A stretch of DNA of 64,000 nucleotides from Herpetosiphon gulosus (GTDB lineage: Bacteria > Chloroflexota > Chloroflexia > Chloroflexales > Herpetosiphonaceae): assembly GCF_039545135.1 (NCBI RefSeq), contig NZ_BAABRU010000004.1, forward strand, positions 62,001-126,000, read 5' to 3'. Made by a program: the position numbers and the translations under genes. Under the pieces are notes generated by a model, which made no database searches, was not told where the DNA came from, and was given only the letters and a program-made list of their open reading frames with translations. How positions within the stretch are numbered: position 1 is the stretch's first letter; each line of letters opens with the position of its first letter. This document shows, piece after piece, positions 16,508 through 24,702 of the stretch.

Positions 16508-17175
16508 GTTGGCCTGAACAGGCAATTAAAATCTGTGGTGTGCGTAGTGTCGAAGCCGCTGTAACAGCGGCTTTGGCAGGCGCAGACCTGATTGGCATGA
16601 TCTTCGCTCCCAGCAAACGCCAAATCGAGCCAAGCTTGGCGCTCGAGATTGTTCAGGCTGTACGGGCAACCGCCACGCCAAGTCAATTGGTTGGGGTGTT
16701 TGCCAATGCTAGCGCCGCCGAGATTAATCAACTTGCCCAGCAGGTTGGCCTCGATCTGGTGCAGCTTAGCGGCGATGAAGATCCAATGATCGTCAATGAA
16801 ATTCCATTTCCATTGCTTAAAGCTGTCCGTTTAACCAATCAAAATAATGAGCAAGCGTGGTATGATATAGCCCAAAGCCATCAACAAGTGCGCTTGGTGG
16901 TCGATGCTCATGTGCCAGGCTCATATGGTGGGGCTGGAGTGTTGGCCGATTGGTCAGCCGCCGCCCAATTGGCCCAAACAACGCCCTTATTGCTGGCGGG
17001 CGGGCTAGAACCAACCAATGTGGCTCAAGCAATCCAAACAGTCGCCCCATGGGGGGTAGATGTCAGCAGCGGCATTGAAACCGCTGGCATCAAAGATCTA
17101 ACTAAAATAACCCAATTTGTAAAAACCGCGCAGCAAGCTTTGGATGCACTGCGTGTTGCTAGGAGGAATGCATGA
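16504..17175 (+). CDS. trpF: Phosphoribosylanthranilate isomerase
   Basis: TrpF catalyses the Amadori rearrangement of N-(5-phosphoribosyl)anthranilate in tryptophan synthesis. The 223-aa TIM barrel shows IKICGVRSVEAA with the catalytic Cys (about 9-20), GADLIGMIFAPSKRQI, the catalytic Asp in VVDAHVPGSYGGAG (about 138-151), LLAGGLEPTNV and GVDVSSGIE phosphate-site motifs. It starts at a GTG that overlaps the NYN gene's TGA (GTGA) and ends overlapping the next ATG (ATGA), so three genes are translationally coupled. No other trp gene is in the window. Confidence 0.93.
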   Translation: MSWPEQAIKICGVRSVEAAVTAALAGADLIGMIFAPSKRQIEPSLALEIVQAVRATATPSQLVGVFANASAAEINQLAQQVGLDLVQLSGDEDPMIVNEIPFPLLKAVRLTNQNNEQAWYDIAQSHQQVRLVVDAHVPGSYGGAGVLADWSAAAQLAQTTPLLLAGGLEPTNVAQAIQTVAPWGVDVSSGIETAGIKDLTKITQFVKTAQQALDALRVARRNA

Positions 17176-17531
17176 AATTTGGTAAATTGTTGCGCTTCGG
17201 TATCATCGCTGGTGCAGGAGCCTTGGTTTATCGGGTTTATAAACAATATAAAGCGGATCAAGCATTTGAGTTGGCTCCGGTCAGCAATTTAGGCTCAAAC
17301 ACCGCCGCCGTCAGCGCCAGCAGCACCAAACGCTCAATCAGCCCCGAGTTGCTGGAAATCTTGGCTTGCCCAGTCGATAAAAAACCAGTCGAATTGTATA
17401 ACGATGCCAGTGGCAAAGAATGGCTGCTCAACCCACGCAACGGTTATCGCTACCCAATCGAAGATGGGATTCCGATTATGTTGATCGATGAAGGCGAAAA
17501 AAATAAAGATACCAGCCTGATTCGCGCCTAA
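17172..17531 (+). CDS. Trm112-like protein with an N-terminal membrane anchor
   Basis: The 119-aa protein has a membrane helix at about 6-23 and, after a Ser-rich linker, a C-terminal Trm112/YcaR-like zinc-ribbon fold (LLEILACPVDKKPVELY, about 62-78, then NGYRYPIEDGIPIMLIDEG). The zinc knuckle is eroded: the usual CPxC is CPVD, and the second Cys pair is replaced by NPRNG, so metal binding is unlikely. Trm112 proteins activate methyltransferases, and a membrane-tethered, zinc-less version would be a repurposed scaffold. ATGA overlap with trpF. Confidence 0.7.
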   Translation: MKFGKLLRFGIIAGAGALVYRVYKQYKADQAFELAPVSNLGSNTAAVSASSTKRSISPELLEILACPVDKKPVELYNDASGKEWLLNPRNGYRYPIEDGIPIMLIDEGEKNKDTSLIRA

Positions 17532-17561
17532 TTTGTCCAGCGTGGAACCCTATTACGGAAG

Positions 17562-17585
17562 GGAAGCCCTCCGGGCTTCCTTTTG
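17562..17585 (+). terminator. Intrinsic terminator of the NYN-trpF operon
   Basis: Perfect 8-bp stem GGAAGCCC (17562-17569) / GGGCTTCC (17573-17580), 3-nt loop, then TTTTGTTGTT. Confidence 0.9.
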
Positions 17586-17606
17586 TTGTTACTTGGAGTC
17601 TGGATC

Positions 17607-18323
17607 ATGCCAAACCTCGCTGAACTTTCGACCTTCTTGCAAACCATCTTAGAGACCGAGTATTTTCCAAGTGAAGAACGGGGTACGATCTATATTTCGT
17701 CAGTGCGGCCTATTCGCCGCATGGGCTTTGCACTCGATCCATGGCCAACCTTACCATCATGGCTTGAACACGAAGATCTCGATGCGATCTTTTTGCATCG
17801 CCCACAACAACTTGATCGCGATACTGTGCCGCCAACCCGTGGGGTACTCTATGCAGGAGCACCCTTTGACGAACGCTTGACAATTGGCTTTGTGCCACGC
17901 TTGGCCGAGGTTTTGGGCTTACGCGGGCGTTCGCCCATGGCCGATAAAAGTGGCCGTCCCTTGGGCATGGTCGGCGATCTGCCCAAACCAGTGACCACTG
18001 CCGAATGGCGACGTTTGGTCATGGATATGTATGGCGGGGTCGATGAGGTTTGGGAAAATAATGTTCAATCGATCCGTAAGGTAGCGATTGTTAACCAAAT
18101 TACCCCAGCCCTAGTGCAAGAGGCCGCAAATCGTGGCGCTCAAGCCTTCCTCACGCCAATTTTGCGTGAATCAGCCCAAGCGAGCTGTCGCGCCAATAAT
18201 ATGGCAGCCTTCAGCACTGGCATCAAACGAGCTGAACATTGGGGCTTACGCACCCTCGCAGGCATGATCCGCGAGCGCTGGGCCGGCGTGCGCACAGCGA
18301 TTTTCGAAGATCGCGGCCAATAG
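17607..18323 (+). CDS. Nif3/DUF34-like protein with a degenerate metal site
   Basis: The 238-aa sequence follows the Nif3 outline: LDAIFLHRP in place of the first His-His motif (about 59-67), GVLYAGAPFDERLTIGFVPRLAEVLGL in place of the HTNLD helix, GMVGDLPKPVTTAEW (about 118-132), and IRKVAIVNQ with an AFLTPILRE segment where TGExxxH is expected. Most metal-binding His residues are missing, although the Glu in RAEHWGLRTLA is kept. Nif3 proteins are hexameric dinuclear metal hydrolases of uncertain substrate; this one may be a non-metal relative. The start at 17607 has GGAG 8 nt upstream, just past the terminator. Confidence 0.65.
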   Translation: MPNLAELSTFLQTILETEYFPSEERGTIYISSVRPIRRMGFALDPWPTLPSWLEHEDLDAIFLHRPQQLDRDTVPPTRGVLYAGAPFDERLTIGFVPRLAEVLGLRGRSPMADKSGRPLGMVGDLPKPVTTAEWRRLVMDMYGGVDEVWENNVQSIRKVAIVNQITPALVQEAANRGAQAFLTPILRESAQASCRANNMAAFSTGIKRAEHWGLRTLAGMIRERWAGVRTAIFEDRGQ

Positions 18324-18335
18324 CAGCGTATTCAT

Positions 18336-18606
18336 CTTGATTTGCTACCCCTTCCGTTCCTTCGCCAGGGGGAAACCTTACAAGGGTAGGTTTTAATGTG
18401 CCCTCACCCCCAGCCCCTCTCCCACTGCGGCGGGCGAGGGGAGTCGCACTCTTCATGCGGCGATGGTTCCCCTCGCTCGCTCGGCGGGAGAGGGGGTTAG
18501 GGGGTGAGGGCATCCAAATCGACTCCAAATCTCACCCAATCATTGTTAAAAACCTACCCTTGTAAACTGCGTTTCCCTCCGGCGGAAGGATGGCGAAACA
18601 AAGCCT
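18336..18606. repeat. Nested composite inverted repeat, about 270 bp
   Basis: This fills the gap 18324-18661. Three layers pair in order: an outer TTCGCCAGGGGGAAACC arm with a right-hand GTTTCCCTCCGGCGGAAGG..GGCGAAAC arm; a middle TTACAAGGGTAGGTTTTAA (about 18377-18395) with TTAAAAACCTACCCTTGTAA (about 18545-18564); and an inner 110-bp element (18401-18510) from CCCTCACCCCC to GGGGGTGAGGG. The inner element also occurs elsewhere in the window. It lies between convergent genes and has no coding capacity I can support. Confidence 0.75.
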
Positions 18607-18661
18607 TCCATTGAATCATATTCAGGTTGGTAGCATAATCAGCTTTATAGCATACGCTTAA

Positions 18662-19273
18662 CTACCGCAACAATGATAATAATTGATGAATCTCAGGATA
18701 TTGGGCAAATTCTTGTAAATCGGCGCGAGCTTGTTGGATTAAGCGCTGTTGATCATCACCATTGCGCTGAGCGTTGAGCGCATCACTCACTGCTACTTCA
18801 GCATCGCTCAGCGCATGACGAAACGGGCTACGTTGGCTACGGGCCATCGGCAATAGATGCTGAATCATATCGGCAGCTTGTTGCAAGCTTGAAGCAGCTT
18901 GGCCACTATGTTGATCAACCGTAATTGTGCCCGTATTAACTCCTGCAACCACCCCATACACCGAGCTATTGTTGAGATTAACCGTGCCAGTATTTTGAAC
19001 TGGTGCTTGCTGGCGATAATGCTCAAGCACCGCCTGCAATGAGGCTCCCCGTGCAGGATCATTTTGATGGTTATGGCCACGTTGACCCAGCACCAGATTG
19101 ATTTGCTCGATCATCGCTTGGGTTTGGCTAATTTGGGCTTGGGTTTCAGCAGGCACGCTACCAGCACCCCATTGCCCAGCCTGTTGCGCCAGCATGCTCA
19201 AATTTTTGCGATGCTGCTCACGTAAATCATACAAATTTTGAGTGCTCATTTGCTCTAACATTGAAAGTTGCAT
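18662..19273 (-). CDS. Small partner of the NACHT protein, helical with an Asn/Gly-rich beta motif
   Basis: Family not recognised. The 203-aa protein has an N-terminal helical hairpin (about 1-70) containing HRKNLSMLAQQAGQWG, then a short strand-rich segment NTGTVNLNNSSVYGVVAGVN (about 94-113) and GTITVDQHSG, followed by a C-terminal helical region (about 125-203). The LS(M/L)LAQQA helix plus VYG/N-rich motif recurs in the N-terminus of the adjacent NACHT protein, suggesting that the two interact or derive from one module. AAAGGAAC lies 8 nt before the ATG and overlaps the stop of the NACHT gene, 14 nt away, so they are coupled. Confidence 0.75.
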   Translation of the reverse strand: MQLSMLEQMSTQNLYDLREQHRKNLSMLAQQAGQWGAGSVPAETQAQISQTQAMIEQINLVLGQRGHNHQNDPARGASLQAVLEHYRQQAPVQNTGTVNLNNSSVYGVVAGVNTGTITVDQHSGQAASSLQQAADMIQHLLPMARSQRSPFRHALSDAEVAVSDALNAQRNGDDQQRLIQQARADLQEFAQYPEIHQLLSLLR

Positions 19274-19287
19274 AAATCTCAGTTCCT

Positions 19288-22161
19288 TTATTCGGCGTGA
19301 CCGATAATCAAGCGCACACCAATATTCGGGCCATGGCTAAACGGACGATGCTGCAAGCGCGAACGACAACGAGCAAAATAGCGATTATGAAACCACGAAC
19401 CACCACGCACAGCGACCATCAAATCGCGATGTTGCAGCCGACGATTACGCGTGGTTTGTGGGTCAAGTTCAAGGTCGCGATTGATGCTATTGGTCCATTC
19501 ACAAACATTGCCCGCTAAATCCATTGGGCCATCGCTCCACGTGCCATAGGGAAACATGCCAACCGGAGTTGGTTGCTCGAGCTCGCTTTCACTGGTGTTA
19601 GCATGATCATTGCGCCATTCATCGCCCCAAGGGTATTCACGCTCGCTATGTTGGCTGGCGGCGAGTTGCCATTCAGCTTCACTCGGCAAGCGTACCACCA
19701 AATTTGGCCCAAGTGCATCAAGTTGAGGCCGTAGTTGCACGGTGAGCCAAGCACAAAAGGCATTCGCTTCGTACCAATTAACCCCAACAATTGGCTGGGT
19801 TGGGTGGTTGAAACGCTCGTTATGCCATAAATCGGGCAAGCGCCGCGGAGCTGCCCACGGTGGCAAACCATGCAACCACGAAGGATCACCGCGTCGCCAA
19901 TGTCGCGCATCGTCGTTCTGCCACCACTGATCATCTAAATACCCGCGGGCGGCAACAAATTGGCTATACTCAAAGTTGGTCAAAAGATAGCGGCTCATCC
20001 AAAAGCGCTCAACGCTATAGGTTTGGGGGCGGGCATGGGGATCTTCCAGCTCAACGCTGCCAGCATGAATGCATACAACCCGCTCCGTCAATGCAATCAA
20101 TGCTCCATCTTCGCCAATAAAGCGCGTATCGCCGATTGCGCCCAACACTAAGGCCGCCCGCAAACGGGTGGGAAAGGCGATGCGTGGTGGTGCCCAACGC
20201 CGCACACCTCGACTACTGCCACTCAAGCCGCCAATATTTTTGAGATGGTTGACTGCCTGCTGCCATAGATTACGCCGCCCAGCACTGGCAACTTTGGCTT
20301 TGCCAATTGCCAAAAGTAAATGCGAGCCTTGTACCTGTTCATCGGGCATGCCCCCCAGCAAATCTTGAATCACTCCAAAAATGAAGCTTTGTTTTTGAAT
20401 ATAGGGCGCAAAATTAGCCATGTAGTGCAAGCAAACCCGCCAATGCTCGCTGCCAGCCCGTTCGATACATTCATCGTGACGCTCTTGATTGAGCAAATAC
20501 ATGCCTGCTAAAAATTGCTGAAACAAACGATGGGCAAAATCATAATGCGGATTATCTTGTTGATTATTGCTGGCCTCTTGTAACAAGCCATTACTATTGA
20601 TCAAGCGCAAGGTTGCATTACCAACCGCCTGCGAAAGCATATGAATTTGATTGGGATGCGGATAGCGATCGCTATAATAGCGCTGCACCACCATGTTAAT
20701 TTGCTGCAAACTAAGCAAGGCTTTGCCCTGAATTTCTTCTTGGCTATGAGCGTAATAGCCTAACAATGCAACCAAGTCATACAAATCTTCAAGTGAAACG
20801 GCAATCGCCTCAGGCGCACGACGTTTGAGCAATTCGTCAATACAAATATGCAGCAATTTGCCTTCGCTCTCGGGTAAATCGGTGTGCACCATATTTACAT
20901 GCACCGTCAGTGCCAAGAGCAACGGCGTGCGCGTTAGTTCATGCAACATCCCCGATTTCATCAACTCGGCATGCAGTTTAGCATGCTTTTTACGAATGCT
21001 AACAATATCAGCGTGTGAGGCATGCAAACGCCCCAGTTCGCTATAGTAATTGGTGATATACACATGTTGAGCCGTCAGATCAAATGGCATCAACTGAATT
21101 GTCGGCCAATCGTAGAGCTGGCGCGAGGGAAACGGCGGCGGCAGTGGATGCTCATAATCAAACACCCGACATGTGACGATAATTCGACTTTTGTGAAACA
21201 TGCGCTGGGCATGTTCGATACAGCGTTTGACGGCGGCCAGATGTTCGGGCTGCACTTCATCAAGCCCATCGAGCAACAATAAGCCATTGCCATTGATCAA
21301 TAATTCTTCAATTGCATCTTGCAGCCGTTGTTGGCGCTCAACTTCGATTCGCTGAAAGCCAACATCGCTGTTGATGGCGCGTTGGCCAAAACGCCCAGCC
21401 AATTGCAATTCGGTCACGACTTCCCAAAAAGCGGCGGCAGTTTGTTGCTCAGGGTCGGCTGGAGGTTGCACATGTTTGAGCCGCACGCGCACTGGCACAA
21501 GTTTGGTGTGCATCCAACCTTGGCTATGCAAAAATTCAGCTTTGCCTGGATCGAGCAAGGCCGCCGCTTGGGCCGAAGCCAGATACGAAACCACGGTAGT
21601 TTTGCCACCACCAGGCACACCCAAAATCACTGAACGCTGATGTTGAATTTGATTGAGCGCCTTGAGAATCGAATCTTGTAATTGCGGGCGTGGCTGTGGG
21701 CTACCCAACAGCAGCGATTGCAACAAGGCATCACCAGCAATCGGCCCATAAAAATCGGCTTGCAGCATGGTAAATACCCGCTGCAACGACATGCGCTCTT
21801 GATCGCTATCTTGGACATCAGTTCCAAGCACCAAGCGATCAGCGTTGCCCTGAACATGGGCCAGATAGTGCAAAATCAATTGATCAGTGCGCTCACCAGT
21901 GCTCAAGGGCGCATTAAAAACTTGGTTAATCCAAACATGACCAAGGTTGGTCATCACGCTCGAACCATAAACTTGACCTTGAGCAGCGGCAGGGGCAGGC
22001 GATTCGACAACAGCGGCGGCTTGTTGAGCCAACAAACTTAGTTGGTGTTGATGTTGGCCAATCATCTGATCAAGCGCCTCAATTAAATCTTGGTCGCTTT
22101 CTTGGGCACGGCGGGCTTGTAGATTAATAATTTTCTGACGGATTCGCTCAACATCGTGCAT
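19288..22161 (-). CDS. NACHT-type STAND NTPase with C-terminal FGE-sulfatase-like (DUF323) domain
   Basis: The 957-aa protein has an N-terminal helical region (about 1-50, QLSLLAQQAAA), a GQVYGSSVMTNLGHVWINQ beta motif (about 60-82), a NACHT NTPase with Walker A GVPGGGKTT (K187) and Walker B LLLLDGLDE (about 294-302, D298/D301/E302), sensor IIVTCR, then the helical arm ending DFAHRLFQQFLAGMYLL. The last 260 residues are FGE/SUMF1-like: VNWYEANAFCAWL, RLPSEAEWQLAA, DLAGNVCEWT, VRGGSW. The two active-site cysteines of formylglycine-generating enzymes are absent (GGSWFHNRYFARCRSR), so this is probably a recognition domain. STAND proteins oligomerise after sensing a trigger, often in antiviral defence. 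ATG 22161 has GAGGCGG just upstream; another ATG lies 4 codons earlier. First gene of a two-gene operon. Confidence 0.85.
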   Translation of the reverse strand: MHDVERIRQKIINLQARRAQESDQDLIEALDQMIGQHQHQLSLLAQQAAAVVESPAPAAAQGQVYGSSVMTNLGHVWINQVFNAPLSTGERTDQLILHYLAHVQGNADRLVLGTDVQDSDQERMSLQRVFTMLQADFYGPIAGDALLQSLLLGSPQPRPQLQDSILKALNQIQHQRSVILGVPGGGKTTVVSYLASAQAAALLDPGKAEFLHSQGWMHTKLVPVRVRLKHVQPPADPEQQTAAAFWEVVTELQLAGRFGQRAINSDVGFQRIEVERQQRLQDAIEELLINGNGLLLLDGLDEVQPEHLAAVKRCIEHAQRMFHKSRIIVTCRVFDYEHPLPPPFPSRQLYDWPTIQLMPFDLTAQHVYITNYYSELGRLHASHADIVSIRKKHAKLHAELMKSGMLHELTRTPLLLALTVHVNMVHTDLPESEGKLLHICIDELLKRRAPEAIAVSLEDLYDLVALLGYYAHSQEEIQGKALLSLQQINMVVQRYYSDRYPHPNQIHMLSQAVGNATLRLINSNGLLQEASNNQQDNPHYDFAHRLFQQFLAGMYLLNQERHDECIERAGSEHWRVCLHYMANFAPYIQKQSFIFGVIQDLLGGMPDEQVQGSHLLLAIGKAKVASAGRRNLWQQAVNHLKNIGGLSGSSRGVRRWAPPRIAFPTRLRAALVLGAIGDTRFIGEDGALIALTERVVCIHAGSVELEDPHARPQTYSVERFWMSRYLLTNFEYSQFVAARGYLDDQWWQNDDARHWRRGDPSWLHGLPPWAAPRRLPDLWHNERFNHPTQPIVGVNWYEANAFCAWLTVQLRPQLDALGPNLVVRLPSEAEWQLAASQHSEREYPWGDEWRNDHANTSESELEQPTPVGMFPYGTWSDGPMDLAGNVCEWTNSINRDLELDPQTTRNRRLQHRDLMVAVRGGSWFHNRYFARCRSRLQHRPFSHGPNIGVRLIIGHAE

Positions 22162-22189
22162 AGGCCGCCTCATGGATTACAAAAAAATA

Positions 22190-22222
22190 CCATACATTGT
22201 AGTATGGCATAAAATAGCTCAA
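22190..22222 (-). promoter_or_regulatory. Candidate NACHT-operon promoter overlapped by an inverted repeat
   Basis: On the minus strand TTGAGC (22217-22222) and TACAAT (22196-22201) are 15 nt apart. The -10 forms the loop of the inverted repeat CCATAC-N6-GTATGG (22190-22207), a plausible operator. The promoter lies about 35 nt before the chosen start. Confidence 0.4.
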
Positions 22223-22223
22223 A

Positions 22224-22243
22224 CGGGGGATGCCTATCCCCCG
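22224..22243 (-). terminator. Possible terminator after era
   Basis: Perfect 8-bp stem CGGGGGAT (22224-22231) / ATCCCCCG (22236-22243) with a 4-nt loop. On the minus strand it is followed by only a weak T-rich stretch. It separates era from the NACHT operon. Confidence 0.45.
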
Positions 22244-22275
22244 CCATTTGTCCATAAAGGGTTAGCCTATAGGGG

Positions 22276-23745
22276 TTAATCCCTGAAGAATTTCACATCG
22301 TAGCCCAGCCAACGGAGTTCGTTGGGCTTTTGTCGCCAATTCTCGCGCACCTTGATCCAGAGGTCGAGATAAATTTGGCGGCCAAGTGAGCGCTCGATTT
22401 CAAAGCGCGAGGTTGCGCCAATTTTGCGCAGCATCGAGCCACCCGCGCCAATGATGATGCCTTTTTGCGAATCTTTTTCGACCGAAATATTGGCGCGAAT
22501 ATACACAACTTTACCGCGATCTTCCCATTCTTCAACTTCGACTGCGATTGAATGGGGAATTTCTTCCTCGGTGTTGAGCATGACTTTTTCGCGAATCATC
22601 TCGGCGACCAAGCTGCGCTCGGAAACATCGGAAAGTTGATCTTCGGGGTAGAGCCGATGGCCAACTGGCAAGCGCTGAACAATTTCGGCCAATAAGGTTT
22701 CCATGCCCAATTTATCGCGGGCCGAAACCGCCACTTCCATCTCCCACGGCGCGAGGTCACGATATTCTTGCAGATGCTTATCGGCTTCATCAGTTGCATC
22801 GACTTTATTGAGCACCAAAATATGTGGCTTGCGTGAGAGCAAGACCATCTGGGCAATTTCACGATCCATGCGGTTGGGCGGCACGGTAATATCGACCATA
22901 AAACAGATTACATCGGCATTCGGGACAGCACGTTTGGCCACATCAACCATAAAATTACCAAGTTTATGGCGTGGCTTGTGAATTCCAGGCGTATCCACGA
23001 AAATAATCTGAGCATCGGGACCGTTGAGAATCCCACGCACTGGCACGCGAGTGGTTTGGGGTTTGGGCGAAACAATCGAGACTTTTTGGCCAAGGTAGGC
23101 ATTCAACAAGGTCGATTTGCCAACATTGGGCTTGCCAACCAAAGCGACAAAGCCGCTATGCACTTCTTGATCGGTTGGCAGCAAGGGCTTGGGCAAGTTC
23201 GGATTGAGTTTGATTGGTTGATGAACGGCTGGCCCATCTTCGTCCTCGTCCTCAGCCTTGGCTTCAGCTTTAACCCCAAGTTTGGCATCGGCTTGCTCGT
23301 CAGCATCCTCAGCGTCCTCGTCAAACTCATCGCCAGCCTCTTCGTCAAAGGCCACCAGCCATGGGTTGAGTACGTCGAGGCGTTCGTTAAGGCCAAATTC
23401 GATCATTGCTTGAACTTCAAGGCCTAAGGCGCGGCCTTTGCGATCAAGATCAATAATCGCGTCGTAGGGCAACTCTTCGGTTGCGGCAACGACATGCTGA
23501 CCAAAACTCAGGGTTAATTGCTGGGCGGCCTCGTCGTAGCTTAATTCTTCAAAGCCTTGGGCATATTGCAAAAAGCTCTTTTTCGGTGCTGAGGCCAATT
23601 GCAACCGTATACCAACAATCTGCCCAGCAGCATCTAATAAAAAGACCCCTGGAATTTCCAGTTGGCTGGCATCGTCGCCTTCGTTAATATCGGTAAAGTA
23701 GGCGTATAACGCCCGTGCATCAGCATCAAAAGTAAGTTCTAACAT
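22276..23745 (-). CDS. era: GTPase Era with a large DUF2283-like N-terminal extension
   Basis: Era is a ribosome-assembly GTPase that binds the 3' end of 16S rRNA through a KH domain. In this 489-aa protein the canonical Era starts near residue 197: G1 VGKPNVGKST (K210), G3 DTPGIHKPRH, G4 NKVD, SARDKLG, and the C-terminal KH domain with GIIIGAGGSMLRKIG and WIKVRENWRQ. The first ~190 residues are extra: two DUF2283-like units (LTFDADARALYAYFTD..GVFLLDAAGQIVGIRLQ; LSYDEAAQQLTLSF..AIIDLDRKGRALGLEVQ) followed by a very acidic linker (about 135-175). Ordinary Era is about 300 aa. The frame is continuous, so the extension is a real fusion at gene level. It follows the DUF4230 gene by 29 nt. Confidence 0.9.
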   Translation of the reverse strand: MLELTFDADARALYAYFTDINEGDDASQLEIPGVFLLDAAGQIVGIRLQLASAPKKSFLQYAQGFEELSYDEAAQQLTLSFGQHVVAATEELPYDAIIDLDRKGRALGLEVQAMIEFGLNERLDVLNPWLVAFDEEAGDEFDEDAEDADEQADAKLGVKAEAKAEDEDEDGPAVHQPIKLNPNLPKPLLPTDQEVHSGFVALVGKPNVGKSTLLNAYLGQKVSIVSPKPQTTRVPVRGILNGPDAQIIFVDTPGIHKPRHKLGNFMVDVAKRAVPNADVICFMVDITVPPNRMDREIAQMVLLSRKPHILVLNKVDATDEADKHLQEYRDLAPWEMEVAVSARDKLGMETLLAEIVQRLPVGHRLYPEDQLSDVSERSLVAEMIREKVMLNTEEEIPHSIAVEVEEWEDRGKVVYIRANISVEKDSQKGIIIGAGGSMLRKIGATSRFEIERSLGRQIYLDLWIKVRENWRQKPNELRWLGYDVKFFRD

Positions 23746-23774
23746 AACTCCATCAAATTCTAGTGTTAAGCACT

Positions 23775-24575
23775 TTAAGGTTGAATTGGAACAGCGGTTC
23801 CGGAAAGACTACCACCACTACTAGTTGGTGTTGGGGCAACGCTGGGTTGGGCGGTGCTATCAGTTGGGACATTGGCTGGCGCAGTTGGTTCAATTGCATT
23901 GGGCTGTTGCGTAGCCATTTGATTGGCACTACCAGCACAATCGCCAACTTTGCTCACAATCACCGTCACATTAGTATAATCGACAGCATAGAGCAAATCG
24001 CTAATATTTTTTTGAGCCTCAACTGCCGCGCGATCAAGCACACCGCTTTCACAAGCGCTGGCAGTAATCGATTGTTCAGCAAAACTGCGAGCGTTACTTT
24101 CTAAATTAATATCACCACGACTCAGCCAACCTTGTTCCCGATCATAGACCCGCGTCGCTTGATTATCAAGGCGCGAGTAGATGATCCGAGCCGGTGGCAA
24201 AGTAATTTTAATCGACTTGCCTTCGATCACAATCTGATCATCGCGGAGTTCGCTCATATCGATGCCAGCAGCTACTTCGCCGCGAGCCTGCAACAGAATT
24301 CGATCACCATAGAGCAATTCTTGGAAGAAGTTGCCTTCACTCCGCGCCTCGATCACTTGATCGGCCTGATACGAAAAGGTGATCCACTCGTCACGAGCAC
24401 GTAATTGTTGCACAATCGCTGGGCCTTGGGCGTTATTGACGGTTTGAGGTTTAGTAAACCACAGACCAATGGGATCGAAAAGGCCCGTAATTGATAGCAC
24501 GACCATAATCCCAAGTGCTCCGATGAGCAGAAAAAACAAACTACTAATACAACCAGAGTTGCGTTGACGATACAT
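23775..24575 (-). CDS. DUF4230 membrane-anchored protein
   Basis: The 266-aa protein has a single N-terminal membrane helix (about 10-32), then a DUF4230-like extracytoplasmic domain: LRARDEWITFSYQADQVIEA, GNFFQELLYGDRILLQARGEVAAGIDMSEL, ITLPPARI and a helical C-terminal part. A Pro/Thr/Ser-rich tail follows (about 225-266). The family function is unknown. ATG 24575 is set by a near-perfect AAAGGAGG 6 nt upstream. It is co-directional with and closely upstream of era. Confidence 0.7.
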   Translation of the reverse strand: MYRQRNSGCISSLFFLLIGALGIMVVLSITGLFDPIGLWFTKPQTVNNAQGPAIVQQLRARDEWITFSYQADQVIEARSEGNFFQELLYGDRILLQARGEVAAGIDMSELRDDQIVIEGKSIKITLPPARIIYSRLDNQATRVYDREQGWLSRGDINLESNARSFAEQSITASACESGVLDRAAVEAQKNISDLLYAVDYTNVTVIVSKVGDCAGSANQMATQQPNAIEPTAPANVPTDSTAQPSVAPTPTSSGGSLSGTAVPIQP

Positions 24576-24702
24576 TAGGAGCCTCCTTTGATGAAGCTCA
24601 ATCATTAAGGTACTTGCTAGTATAGCCGAAAAATGCTGGCGTGGTGCATTTTCTGCTATAGCTTGCACTATAAGGTTTTGATATTCGCATTAGGAGTGTG
24701 TT

